From: DATAXI01 sp036266845
GTDB lineage: Bacteria; Verrucomicrobiota; Verrucomicrobiia; Chthoniobacterales; Chthoniobacteraceae
Direction: 5' to 3'
DNA: 19,120 nt
Assembly: GCA_036266845.1 (NCBI GenBank)
Contig: DATAXI010000158.1
Span: forward strand, 1 to 19,120
Part shown: one piece after another, positions 1 to 6,953 of the stretch
How the letters are laid out: the number at the start of each line of letters is the position of its first letter
Position numbering within the stretch: the stretch's first letter is position 1
Notes under the pieces: generated by a model
Databases searched by the model: none
The model's input: only the letters and a program-made list of their open reading frames with translations
What the model was told of the DNA's origin: nothing
Made by a program: the position numbers and the translations under genes

Positions 1-140
1 TCTTGGTGGCTCACTTTCAGGACGTTGGACATGCCCCATTCCAACCGTCCTTTGCCGACGGTCAAATGGGGCCGTTTTCGCCCTCAAGGTGGTACATTTT
101 GATTCGACCCTGCGTGGTACACTTTGACCGCCCGCTGACA
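1..140. mobile_element. Terminus of a probable IS21-family insertion sequence
   Basis: No gene is visible in this stretch. The tip reads ...CCCGCTGACA at 131-140; on the minus strand it begins TGTCAGCGGGCGGTC, so the element would start with TG and end with CA. Just inside are two near-identical direct repeats, GGTGGTACATTTTGA (88-102) and CGTGGTACACTTTGA (113-127), 25 bp apart, and a weaker third copy, GGTGGCTCACTTT (5-17). Multiple internal repeats of this kind next to TG/CA tips are the IstA-binding ends known from IS21-family elements. The transposase genes istA/istB would lie to the left, outside the window. The boundary at 140/141 is inferred from the tip sequence and from where nagA-like coding stops making sense. 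The target duplication cannot be checked because the other end is missing. Confidence 0.6.
88..127 (+). repeat. Paired terminal direct repeats of the IS21-like end
   Basis: The 15-mers at 88-102 and 113-127 share TGGTACA(T/C)TTTGA, and the core GGTGGCTCACTTT at 5-17 is a degenerate relative. Regular spacing of transposase-binding repeats at an element end is characteristic of IS21-type sequences. The repeats do not recur anywhere else in the window. Confidence 0.6.
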
Positions 141-1095
141 ATGATGGTGACGTGCCGGAATACGACGGCGGCAAGCCGGAGGCGAATCGCGGCCGGGCTT
201 TTGTGAGGAGATCGATGGCGTCCGGCTGAAGCCCGATCCGCTGCTTCAGATTCTCCACAACCCTTTGCATCGATACCGCGGAGCCGATGAGGTGGGAATC
301 GTCAGGCGAACGCGCGGCGCAATCCTCGCCCACCACCACATTCCATCGCGCGATTCGATACGTGCCGGGACCGAGTCCCGCCGCCGCCATCGCATCCGTA
401 GTCACAAGGCACTTACCGCCGGGTCCGATAAGTTCCAGATAGTTGCGAAGCACGTGGAATGGGATGTGAACACCATCGGCGATAAAAGAGAGCCATAGAT
501 GCCCGCGCAGATAGAGAAGACGCTGGATGATATTATCGTGCCTGGGAAGCATGGCCGGGCAGCCATTGCCCACATGGGTCGCCATCGAGAGTCCGGCTTC
601 GATGGATTTTTCCAATTGCTCCATGGTGGCATTGGTATGGCCGGCGGAGACGGTAATCCCGCGCTGCGCGAGCAATCGCGTTGACTCGCATTTCGGGTCC
701 TGTTCCGGCGCCAGGGTAAAGATTCGCGTCAGCCCTCCCGCCGCATCCAGCAGCCGCTCCGTCATTGCCGGATTCGCCCCGCACACGGCGTCCGCCGGGT
801 GCGCGCCGCGATAACCATCCGCGGCGTTGATAAATGGGCCTTCAATATGAATCCCCGCGATCACGGAGCGGACAAGTTCATCACGCTCGCGCAATGCAAC
901 AATCCGGCGCAGCCGCGCGATCATCCTTTCTTCGGTTTCGGTGATGATGGTCGCGAGGATGGCGTCCACACCGTCCGCGCGCAGCCGTTCGCATGCACGG
1001 TGCAAGTCTTCCCCGGACAGGTCATCCTGGTTAAAGTCAATACCGCCATAGCCATTAACCTGGATATCGAAGTAACCCGTTTCCATCGGGATCAT
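141..1095 (-). CDS. nagA: N-acetylglucosamine-6-phosphate deacetylase, short form, 3' end cut by IS
   Basis: Amidohydrolase that removes the acetyl group from GlcNAc-6-phosphate, feeding NagB in the cytoplasm. The frame runs leftward from 1095 with no stop up to the window edge; codons 1-318 look native and later codons read into the IS. Family motifs are all present: HIEGP (metal ligand Glu85), AGHTNA (His153), THVGNG (His174), ADGVHI (His210) and TTDAM (catalytic Asp234). The protein starts almost directly at the barrel (GYFDIQVNGYGG), lacking the roughly 50-residue N-terminal beta domain of E. coli NagA, as in a known short subgroup. The usual C-terminal NPxxAxGL motif appears to survive as RPRFASGL (301-308), so perhaps only a short tail is lost. 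The ATG overlaps the nagB stop as ATGA, indicating translational coupling. Whether the fused product works is unknown. Confidence 0.85.
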
Positions 1096-1841
1096 GCGGC
1101 TTTCCGCTCCAGCCGGGAAGCACCCGGCGGATCCAGAAACACATCAATCGCCGGATGACGCTGGAGGATGGAAGCAGGGACATCCCGGGTAATCGGACCC
1201 TCCAGGGAATTTCTGATGGCAACCGCTTTGCGCTCGTCCGGCGCGGTAATGATGATCGCTTTCGACTTCAGGATTTGGCGGATGGACATCGATATGGCCC
1301 TCGTGGGAACGGCCTCCAGACTTGGAAACCATCCCTCGCCAAACTGCTGGCGGCGGCAATTTTCATCGAGATCAACGACGAGATAGGCACGTTCGGTATC
1401 GAAATCGGCGGGTGGATCGTTGAATGCAAGATGTCCGTTTTCACCAATGCCCGCGAAGCAAACATCGATCGGATGGCGTTTAATCGGCTCTTCCAGTCTT
1501 TTGCATTCGGCTTCCGGGTCACCCATGCCGTCGATATAATAAAAATGCTTCAGGGAAACCGGAAGCCGCCGGTGGAAACGCTCCCACAGGTAGCGGCGAA
1601 AGGAGGCGTGATGGGACACGGGTATCCCCACATATTCATCCAGATGAAAGGCGGTAACATTCTCCCAGGCAATCCCCGGCTCCAGCAGGAGCGCCTCAAG
1701 GGTATCGAACTGGGAAGCGCCGGTGGCGAGGATGATCGAAGCGGAGCCGCGTTCATCCAGCGCTTGGCGGATAAGTTTCGCTCCCTGGGCGGCAGCCAGC
1801 CGGCCGCAGGCTGGGCGATCGGCCGCAATGGTGATATTCAT
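1092..1841 (-). CDS. nagB: Glucosamine-6-phosphate deaminase (NagB-like)
   Basis: Converts glucosamine-6-phosphate to fructose-6-phosphate and ammonia, linking amino-sugar catabolism to glycolysis. The 249-residue length fits the family. It carries FHLDEYVGI (Asp68, equivalent to the proton-transferring Asp72 of E. coli) and GIGENGHLAFNDPP (131-144) with the ring-opening His137. In the E. coli enzyme this loop reads NDGHIAFNEP; here the acidic partners are changed, Asp141 to Asn135 and Glu148 to Asp142. To my recollection this ENGHLAFNDPP variant is common in NagB-like proteins of several phyla, so it may mark a subfamily with altered regulation or substrate. It is first in a leftward operon with nagA (ATGA overlap). 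The start at 1841 has no clear ribosome binding site. Chief alternative: another aldose-6-phosphate isomerase of the same fold. Confidence 0.88.
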   Translation of the reverse strand: MNITIAADRPACGRLAAAQGAKLIRQALDERGSASIILATGASQFDTLEALLLEPGIAWENVTAFHLDEYVGIPVSHHASFRRYLWERFHRRLPVSLKHFYYIDGMGDPEAECKRLEEPIKRHPIDVCFAGIGENGHLAFNDPPADFDTERAYLVVDLDENCRRQQFGEGWFPSLEAVPTRAISMSIRQILKSKAIIITAPDERKAVAIRNSLEGPITRDVPASILQRHPAIDVFLDPPGASRLERKAA

Positions 1842-1845
1842 CGCA

Positions 1846-1863
1846 TGATGTTACGAGACATCA
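1846..1863. promoter_or_regulatory. Candidate LacI-type operator between nagB and its divergent regulator
   Basis: TGATGTTACGAGACATCA is an 18-bp dyad: six perfect bases in each arm (TGATGT/ACATCA) and a central CG, the usual layout of LacI/GalR operators. It lies 5 bp upstream of the nagB start codon, so a bound repressor would block initiation or early elongation. The divergent regulator starts about 90 bp to the right. Binding by that regulator is inferred from position only. Confidence 0.5.
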
Positions 1864-1955
1864 CTCGGGAATCAAGCCCATTATCCGCTCCATGGCCGGC
1901 CGCCGCGCTTTGACGTGGACAGCCGCCAGGAAAACTGCCACGCATTGCCGCACCC

Positions 1956-2990
1956 ATGGCAAAACGCAGCACCTTGCGCGATGTCGCCGCCCTGGCCGCC
2001 GTCTCCCGGTCCGCCGTCGCGCGCGTCCTGTTGGGGACGGGTGGCGATCATGTCCGCATCGCGCCCGCAACCCGCGACCGGATAGAAAAGGCGGCCCTGC
2101 GTTTGAATTATTCGCCCAACCGATCCGCCCAGCAATTGCGAGGCGTATCGAGCAGGATGCTTGGGCTGATTATTGAAACCGAAAACCTGCCCGTCATGAG
2201 CGCGCGGCTTTTTTCCCTGGAGCATGAGGCCGCACGCCAGGGGTATCGGCTATTGATTGGGAGAACCCATGGAGAGACGGCGCAACTGAACGACTATCTG
2301 GCGGATTTTACCGGCCGGGGAGCGGAGGCAATCTTCTGCCTCTTCGATCTAAAGCCCGGGCGCGACGAGCGCGTGAAGAAAATCTTTGCCGGTTTTAAGA
2401 GCGTGGTCTTCCATGGCCGGCCCGCCTGGGAGCGTGGGTATTGCGTAAAAACGGATACCGCCGCGGCCATCCGCGCGTCCGTGGATCATCTGGTCGCGCG
2501 CGGCAAGCGCCGGATTGGTCTCGCCTTATGGAATGTGCCGCGGGATGAACTGATGCGCACGAGAAAAGAGTCGTTCATTGCGGCCGTCGCCGCCCATAAA
2601 ATCCGCTCGCCGGAAAAGCTGGTATGGGATGCGGCTTCGGTGAGCGTGGAGCCTTCGGCGGAAATCCTGGACCATGGAATGGAGACCATGGTGAAGCGTC
2701 ACGGAGCGGATGCGATTATCGCCTCCAATGATATATGGGCGGCTCGCTTTATCATCAGATTGAAGGAAATGGGAATGCGCATCCCTGAGGATATCGCCGT
2801 GGTGGGTTATGATAACCTCGATATTGGAGCGGTCCTCACCCCATCACTGACCACCATCGACCAATGCCATGAAGCTTACGCCGCAGCGGCCATTGGATTG
2901 CTGGTAAGGCTGGCGCGAGGCGGGCGGATCGCGCTTCGGGAAAGGACAGTTGCGATTCCGCCGCGCCTGGTCGTCAGAAATTCAAGTTAG
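1956..2990 (+). CDS. LacI/GalR-family transcriptional regulator, likely controlling nagBA
   Basis: A 344-residue protein with an N-terminal helix-turn-helix (residues about 5-27: TLRDVAALAAVSRSAVARVL), a hinge region ending near residue 60 (NYSPNRSAQQLRG), and a periplasmic-binding-protein-like effector domain. The effector domain ends with the typical IASNDIWAARFI and DIAVVGYDNLDIGAVLTPSLTTI segments. The recognition helix reads RSAVAR instead of the classical YQTVSR, so its operator should differ from lacO. It diverges from nagBA across 114 bp containing one dyad with a central CG, which makes it the obvious regulator of that operon; an amino-sugar phosphate is the likely effector but this is inference. 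ATG at 1956 is supported by the HTH starting directly after it; no good ribosome binding site is seen. Confidence 0.9.
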   Translation: MAKRSTLRDVAALAAVSRSAVARVLLGTGGDHVRIAPATRDRIEKAALRLNYSPNRSAQQLRGVSSRMLGLIIETENLPVMSARLFSLEHEAARQGYRLLIGRTHGETAQLNDYLADFTGRGAEAIFCLFDLKPGRDERVKKIFAGFKSVVFHGRPAWERGYCVKTDTAAAIRASVDHLVARGKRRIGLALWNVPRDELMRTRKESFIAAVAAHKIRSPEKLVWDAASVSVEPSAEILDHGMETMVKRHGADAIIASNDIWAARFIIRLKEMGMRIPEDIAVVGYDNLDIGAVLTPSLTTIDQCHEAYAAAAIGLLVRLARGGRIALRERTVAIPPRLVVRNSS

Positions 2991-3068
2991 CGCCAGGCGC
3001 ACGTACCGGAGCCGATGCATCCCCGGTTCGCTCCATTCTTCCGCGCAACGGCACAGTGATTTCGCACA

Positions 3069-3959
3069 CTAGGCAGGCTCCCATTCGAGACGAAGCGGCA
3101 CGTCCGGTCGCAGTGAAGATACAAATTCGTTCCTGCCTCCGATATCCAGTTCATCCCAGGCGATCAGGCATGGCCCCTCGTATCTCTCCGGGGATGCCGG
3201 GGCCGCGATGGTTGTGAAGAGTGTGGTAAGATCCGGTCCTCCAAAAGCGACGGAAGATAGCCGGGGATATGGCGCCGTCAGCGCCAGCAGTTTTTCGCCA
3301 TCCGGACCCAATTTCACCACTTGCCATCCATCCCATCTGGCGGTCCAGATATTACCCATTGCGTCCACGGTAAGCCCGTCCGGAATTCCTTCTTCCGCCG
3401 GCGCTTGATAAAACAACCGGCGACTCTTCACGTTCACCCTCCCGCCGGAGTAATCAAACGCATGGATCCGGCGGGCGGTGGAGCATGTCCAATAGAAGAC
3501 CGAAAGATCCGGAGAAAAACCCATCCCGTTGGCGCAGCCCGTGCCCGTGAAGAGACACTCCACACTTCCATCCTGTTTGAAGTGATAGAGTCCCCCGGAT
3601 TCCGCAGTGCACCCTATGGTCCCGGCAAAGACCGAGCCGTCCGGGGCCGCGATAACATCGTTGAAACGTTCCGCGCCGGGCGGTTGCACCGCCTGAGAGG
3701 CGAGAACCTTCCCATCAACGCCGATCCAACAGACATCCCGTTCACGAAAAAGTAATAATCCGCCCCCATCACAAAACGTGAATCCGCCAATCGGGGATTC
3801 ACCGGAATAAAAGCAAGCCGAGGCGCCGGAAGCGGGCTCGCACCAGAATAGCTTTCCCGCCGGGATATCCGTCCAATAAAGGCGTTGTTGCTGAGGATGC
3901 CAGAGGGGGCCCTCCGCCAGACCGCAGCTTTCCGCAACGACGATGCGCGATTGTCTCAT
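3069..3959 (-). CDS. SMP-30/gluconolactonase-like beta-propeller protein
   Basis: A 296-residue member of the SMP-30/gluconolactonase/LRE family, six-bladed propellers that hydrolyse sugar lactones using a single divalent metal. The expected metal-site residues are visible: Glu16 in GLAEGPLW, Asn100 in RFNDVIAAPDG, Asn144 in CANGMGF and Asp194 in GIPDGLTVD. No signal peptide is seen, so a cytoplasmic sugar-acid or lactone step is likely. It converges with the LacI-type gene (78-bp gap) and stands alone on its strand. The exact lactone cannot be told from sequence; gluconolactone, xylonolactone or arabinonolactone would all fit the nearby sugar genes. Confidence 0.88.
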   Translation of the reverse strand: MRQSRIVVAESCGLAEGPLWHPQQQRLYWTDIPAGKLFWCEPASGASACFYSGESPIGGFTFCDGGGLLLFRERDVCWIGVDGKVLASQAVQPPGAERFNDVIAAPDGSVFAGTIGCTAESGGLYHFKQDGSVECLFTGTGCANGMGFSPDLSVFYWTCSTARRIHAFDYSGGRVNVKSRRLFYQAPAEEGIPDGLTVDAMGNIWTARWDGWQVVKLGPDGEKLLALTAPYPRLSSVAFGGPDLTTLFTTIAAPASPERYEGPCLIAWDELDIGGRNEFVSSLRPDVPLRLEWEPA

Positions 3960-4287
3960 GAGGTACCAGTTCTTCTATCGAGTACCCTTGGATAATCCGG
4001 GGATTGCCCTCGATGCGAGAAAAAGCTGCGCTTAAACGGCGCCAACCGCGCCATGAACGGCGCGCCTGTCCGTTACGGATTGGCACTCCGTTGGATCGCT
4101 CCGAAAACGGCCGGCGGAAGTATCTCTTTATCCAGACCGCAAAATCATCCCGGAACCCCGGAGAAAAAAGCCTCCGCCGGGCTCGGGACCGCCGATTCTT
4201 TTTAGATATGCGGGTGAATATAGCCTACAGCTGAAAACTGGCCCCGAGAGTTCACCCGGAAAACTCTCAACCCCCATCAGGGGAACT
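3960..4287. other. Intergenic region between divergent SMP-30 and CBS genes
   Basis: These 328 bp must hold the promoters of both divergent genes. Small open frames here have no recognisable domain and strongly basic, biased composition, so I do not call a gene. An inverted repeat GGTAC/GTACC (3961-3965 and 3981-3985) sits directly upstream of the SMP-30 start. The right end carries the two hairpins listed separately. I see no convincing -10/-35 pair. Confidence 0.6.
4246..4283 (+). promoter_or_regulatory. Tandem leader hairpins, the second enclosing the ribosome binding site
   Basis: First hairpin: arms GAGAGTT (4246-4252) and AACTCTC (4262-4268), 7 bp perfect, 9-nt loop. Second: CCCC (4272-4275) pairs with GGGG (4280-4283) around an ATCA loop. 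The second stem contains the AGGGGA Shine-Dalgarno motif (4279-4284) placed just before the ATG at 4288. The pairing is seen in sequence; a role in translation control of the CBS protein is inferred. Confidence 0.45.
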
Positions 4288-4713
4288 ATGACCATCCCCG
4301 GAATCGTTGGCGAAATCCTTGCCAACAAACAAGATAACGTCTGGACCGTGCAGCCCAACGAGACCGTACTGCGCGCAATCCAGATCATGGCGGAGAAAAA
4401 TATCGGCGCCCTTCCCGTCGTGGATCGAGGTCGCCTCGTCGGGGTGATCTCGGAAAGAGATTACACGCGAAAGGTCGTCCTTCAGGGCCGCGTCTCGCGC
4501 CAGACGCCTGTCCAGGACATCATGTCCGCCCACCCGCAAACGGCGTCGCCGGATGCCACCGTGGTGGATTGCATGCAGGTGATGACGAAAAATAAAATCC
4601 GGCATCTGCCGGTCCTGGATGGAGATGCCCTGGTCGGCATCGTCTCGATAGGGGACCTGGTCAACTGGATCATCTCCGCGCAGAATGTCGCCATCGACCA
4701 ACTCGAAAACTAA
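4288..4713 (+). CDS. Stand-alone protein with two CBS domains
   Basis: 141 residues made almost wholly of a CBS pair (Bateman module): first domain about 18-68 (NETVLRAIQIMAEKNIGALP ... GVISERDY), second about 82-134 (HPQTASPDATVVDCMQV ... IRHLPVLDG ... GIVSIGDL). Such modules bind adenosine nucleotides and act as energy or redox sensors that modulate partner proteins. No catalytic or membrane domain is attached, so it presumably acts in trans in the cytoplasm; the partner is not identifiable here. An AGGGGA ribosome binding site at 4279-4284 sits 3 nt from the start, tighter than the usual spacing, and lies inside a small hairpin. It converges with the GH43 gene, 39 bp apart. Confidence 0.93.
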   Translation: MTIPGIVGEILANKQDNVWTVQPNETVLRAIQIMAEKNIGALPVVDRGRLVGVISERDYTRKVVLQGRVSRQTPVQDIMSAHPQTASPDATVVDCMQVMTKNKIRHLPVLDGDALVGIVSIGDLVNWIISAQNVAIDQLEN

Positions 4714-4752
4714 ATCTTCGGCGCGGCGGCCACACAGGCTTAACCCCGTCCC

Positions 4753-5727
4753 CTAACGGAGCAGCGATACCGGCGGGCCATCGTCCGTCATCACGATCGG
4801 CCGGATAGTACCGTCCGCGTTATATTCCAGGCGATCAATGGCGATCCGTCGTTCCCCTCTGTAGGGGCCTTTCGGATTGGTGGTTTCCCAGCGATGATAG
4901 ACAATGAACCACTCGCCGGTGACGGGATTCTGGAGAAACGAATGGTGGCCCGGGCCCTGGTGGCTAGCATCGCTCTTGAGGATGCAGCCGCGATAAGTCC
5001 ATGGCCCCAGCGGCGTGGGTGCCGTGCAGTAATGCACGGAGTAAGTCGAGTTATTCGTCGCGCCATGGCTGTAAGAGAGATAATAAATCCCGTTGCGCTC
5101 GTGCATGAATGAGCCCTCCGTAAAGTAAGGCGGCGTCTCAACCTTGATTTCCCGCTTCAGGCTTTCCATATCCGGATTCAGCTCCCACACGCGCAATTTC
5201 GCTCCGGCGCTTCCGCCACCGTACAGATAGATGGCCCCGGTCTTTGGATCCTTGAAAGCCATCGGATCAATCGCCTCAAAGCCGTGCCCGCCCGTCACCA
5301 GTGGCTTGCCGCTGTCGAGAAATGGACCTTCGGGACGGTCGCCCTCGGCAACGCCGATGCGGCTCGGCTTCGTTGGCGTCTGCGGCCCCACGGCGTAGTA
5401 GAAATAGTATTTGCCGTTTTGTTCGATCACGCCGGGAGCCCACGCCTTGCGCTGAGGCCGGCCGTCATTATGTATCCAGGTGACATCGGCGAGTTTCAGC
5501 GCCACTCCCCGGTCCTGCCAATGCCGCAAATCGGTGGAAGAATACGCATGAAAGCCGTCCTTCACCGGCCCGGCGCTTGTAGGATAAATCCAATACTCTC
5601 CGCCAAAGACATGGGCATCGGGATCCGCGCCGTCAAAAATCGGATTGGCGTATCCTATAAGGGTGGAAAGGAATAACGCCGGAAGTAAAAGCACGGAGGA
5701 GTTACGCATCACATCAAAGGTTCGCAA
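4753..5727 (-). CDS. Secreted glycoside hydrolase family 43 enzyme
   Basis: 324 residues: an N-terminal signal peptide (hydrophobic run SVLLLPALFLSTLIGYA, residues 11-27; a second in-frame Met at residue 7 may be the true start) followed by a single five-bladed GH43 propeller. The three catalytic acids are recognisable: Asp35 in DGADPDAHV (base), Asp154 in EAIDPMAFKD (pKa modulator) and Glu204 in FTEGSF (general acid). The motif GPGHHSF carries the conserved His at the active centre. Family members cleave arabinose or xylose from plant polysaccharides; the exact specificity is not readable. No carbohydrate-binding module follows. Located outside the cytoplasm, it would supply pentoses to a cell also equipped with amino-sugar genes. 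It converges with the CBS gene and diverges from the small PLDc_N protein. Confidence 0.92.
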   Translation of the reverse strand: MRTFDVMRNSSVLLLPALFLSTLIGYANPIFDGADPDAHVFGGEYWIYPTSAGPVKDGFHAYSSTDLRHWQDRGVALKLADVTWIHNDGRPQRKAWAPGVIEQNGKYYFYYAVGPQTPTKPSRIGVAEGDRPEGPFLDSGKPLVTGGHGFEAIDPMAFKDPKTGAIYLYGGGSAGAKLRVWELNPDMESLKREIKVETPPYFTEGSFMHERNGIYYLSYSHGATNNSTYSVHYCTAPTPLGPWTYRGCILKSDASHQGPGHHSFLQNPVTGEWFIVYHRWETTNPKGPYRGERRIAIDRLEYNADGTIRPIVMTDDGPPVSLLR

Positions 5728-5856
5728 GCATCATCCAATTCTGGCTCGAAATCCAATCCATTCGACCAACCGATCGCACTGGTTTGAACCGGAACGTTTG
5801 AAATTGACTTCGGTCGAGGCCCTCTCCAAAAAGGACCGCAACAGAGGTTCATCCAC

Positions 5857-6096
5857 ATGATTCCAACCATTGCCGATGCGTTCGCAGCCGGAATTTCCCT
5901 TTTCGGATTTATTGGTCTGGGGCTTTCGCTCATAGGCCTTGCCGCGACCGCATTTTGGATTTGGATGCTCATCGATTGCGCGACCAATAAGCAACTTACC
6001 GGCAGCGATAAGGTTATCTGGATTCTGATTGTCATTTTCCTCAATTGGCTCGGCGGCCTGATCTATTTCCTCGTCATCCGGAATAAGAGGACTTGA
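5857..6096 (+). CDS. Small membrane protein with PLDc_N-like domain
   Basis: 79 residues with two membrane segments (about 9-40 and 52-73). The middle reads WIWMLIDCATNKQLTGSDKVIWILIVIFLNWLGGLIYFLV, split by a short polar loop. This matches the phospholipase D-nuclease N-terminal domain (PLDc_N), which in cardiolipin synthases precedes the catalytic part but is also widespread as a stand-alone small protein of unknown function. An AGAGG ribosome binding site (5843-5847) precedes the ATG at good distance. It is divergent from GH43 and convergent with the SRPBCC gene, so it is probably monocistronic. Confidence 0.85.
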   Translation: MIPTIADAFAAGISLFGFIGLGLSLIGLAATAFWIWMLIDCATNKQLTGSDKVIWILIVIFLNWLGGLIYFLVIRNKRT

Positions 6097-6171
6097 ATTA
6101 AGACCTATTCACCGGTCGGCGTATCCGCGACGCTATTGATCAAAAAGGCGTCTTTGCCTTCCCCGCCGCCA

Positions 6172-6615
6172 TCAACCGAATATCCCGGCCAGCGCAGTCC
6201 GGCGAAATGCAAAGATGCGTTCAATGTCCGGACGCACCAGGAAGCGATGCACCAGAAAATCGAGCCGCACCGCGTACCGGACATGGTCGCCGCATAGCGT
6301 GCCGCCATCGCGCGACTGGAACGTGTGCTCGTGGCGCCATAGCCGGTAAGGCCCGCGCCGCTGTTCATCCACGAATCGGGAAGTCGGCTCCCATACGGTG
6401 ATTTCGCTCCGCCACCGGACCGGGATGCCGCGAATGCGCAAACGGTAATCGATGCGGACCCCCGGGCGCATCTCGATGGGAGCCGGCGTCAGCACCTTGA
6501 ATTGGAGCCACGGCGGCGTGATGCGCTCCAGATTTGCCGCGTCCGCGAAAAATGGAAAAACCTCGTCAATGGGGCGGGGCAGCCACTGCTCGGCTTTGTA
6601 TTCGTGCACAGGCAT
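6172..6615 (-). CDS. SRPBCC-superfamily ligand-binding protein
   Basis: A 147-residue START/Bet v1-like (SRPBCC) fold. The pattern EQWLPRPIDEVFPFFADAAN at residues 9-28 is the typical opening strand and helix of this family; ITPPWLQFKVLTP, then RIRGIPVRWRSEITVWEPTS and a C-terminal long helix ending IFAFRRTAL follow. Such proteins hold a hydrophobic ligand in a deep cavity; nothing here shows which. I chose the ATG at 6615 because the extra 34 residues of the longer open frame (to 6717) are Arg/Pro-rich and not part of the fold. It diverges from nitE across 338 bp and is not obviously part of the Nit1C cluster. Confidence 0.82.
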   Translation of the reverse strand: MPVHEYKAEQWLPRPIDEVFPFFADAANLERITPPWLQFKVLTPAPIEMRPGVRIDYRLRIRGIPVRWRSEITVWEPTSRFVDEQRRGPYRLWRHEHTFQSRDGGTLCGDHVRYAVRLDFLVHRFLVRPDIERIFAFRRTALAGIFG

Positions 6616-6953
6616 GGAGAGAAATCGAGCCGGCCTGCGGCAAAAATCAAGGAGGAATCCGAGTTGCCTGGGGGTGCGCGAGGTTCCGGGGCGCGTGGGT
6701 CCGGCGTCGTTCCGCACGCTGGCGGAAAATTGTTACTCGGAGTGATTGGTCGCCGTCAGACCATCCGGCAAGATGCCGGATGGGGCGAGATGGAAGCTCG
6801 CGCTCCCCCGGAACATCGATTTTCGCGACCGCTGCCCGTTTCTGGCAGTCCATTTTGAAACAATCAGGGGCACTCAGAGAAACTTGGCATCCCGTTTGCT
6901 AATGGGCTCGGCGCCGGTTTCACGACCGGATTTCTGACGAACCGCCATCGCTT
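6616..6953. other. Intergenic region upstream of nitE
   Basis: These 338 bp separate the divergent SRPBCC gene and nitE and should carry both promoters. The notable element is the 9-bp-stem hairpin at 6761-6783. A weaker dyad CCGGT/ACCGG (6913-6917 and 6924-6928) lies close to nitE. Short open frames crossing the region show no domain. I do not see a copy of the palindromes found upstream of nitB. Confidence 0.6.
6761..6783. promoter_or_regulatory. Perfect 9-bp inverted repeat upstream of nitE
   Basis: Arms CCATCCGGC (6761-6769) and GCCGGATGG (6775-6783) are perfectly complementary around the loop AAGAT. No T-run follows on either strand, so a simple intrinsic terminator is unlikely. It could be a protein-binding dyad or an RNA hairpin in the nitE leader, 170 bp before the start codon. 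Confidence 0.45.

Noticed and set aside
799..1158. Plus-strand frame opposite the start of nagA
   Set aside because: The minus strand encodes the NagA barrel with all metal ligands; the plus frame is its mirror.
1155..1913. Long plus-strand open frame (252 codons) opposite nagB
   Set aside because: The minus strand carries an unambiguous NagB; the plus frame has no recognisable domain and follows from GC-rich codon use.
2991..3068. Intrinsic terminator between the convergent LacI and SMP-30 genes
   Set aside because: Only a weak ACCGG/CCGGT dyad with a long loop and no T-run.
4004..4234. 76-codon plus-strand frame in the SMP-30/CBS gap
   Set aside because: Strongly Arg-rich, no ribosome binding site, no domain; more likely leader or spacer DNA.
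6761..6783. Reading the inverted repeat as an E. coli-type REP element because of its GCCGGATG core
   Set aside because: Single copy in the window and no companion repeats; the resemblance is short enough to be chance.
6746..6937. Small plus-strand frame upstream of nitE
   Set aside because: Crosses the perfect inverted repeat, has no domain and no ribosome binding site.
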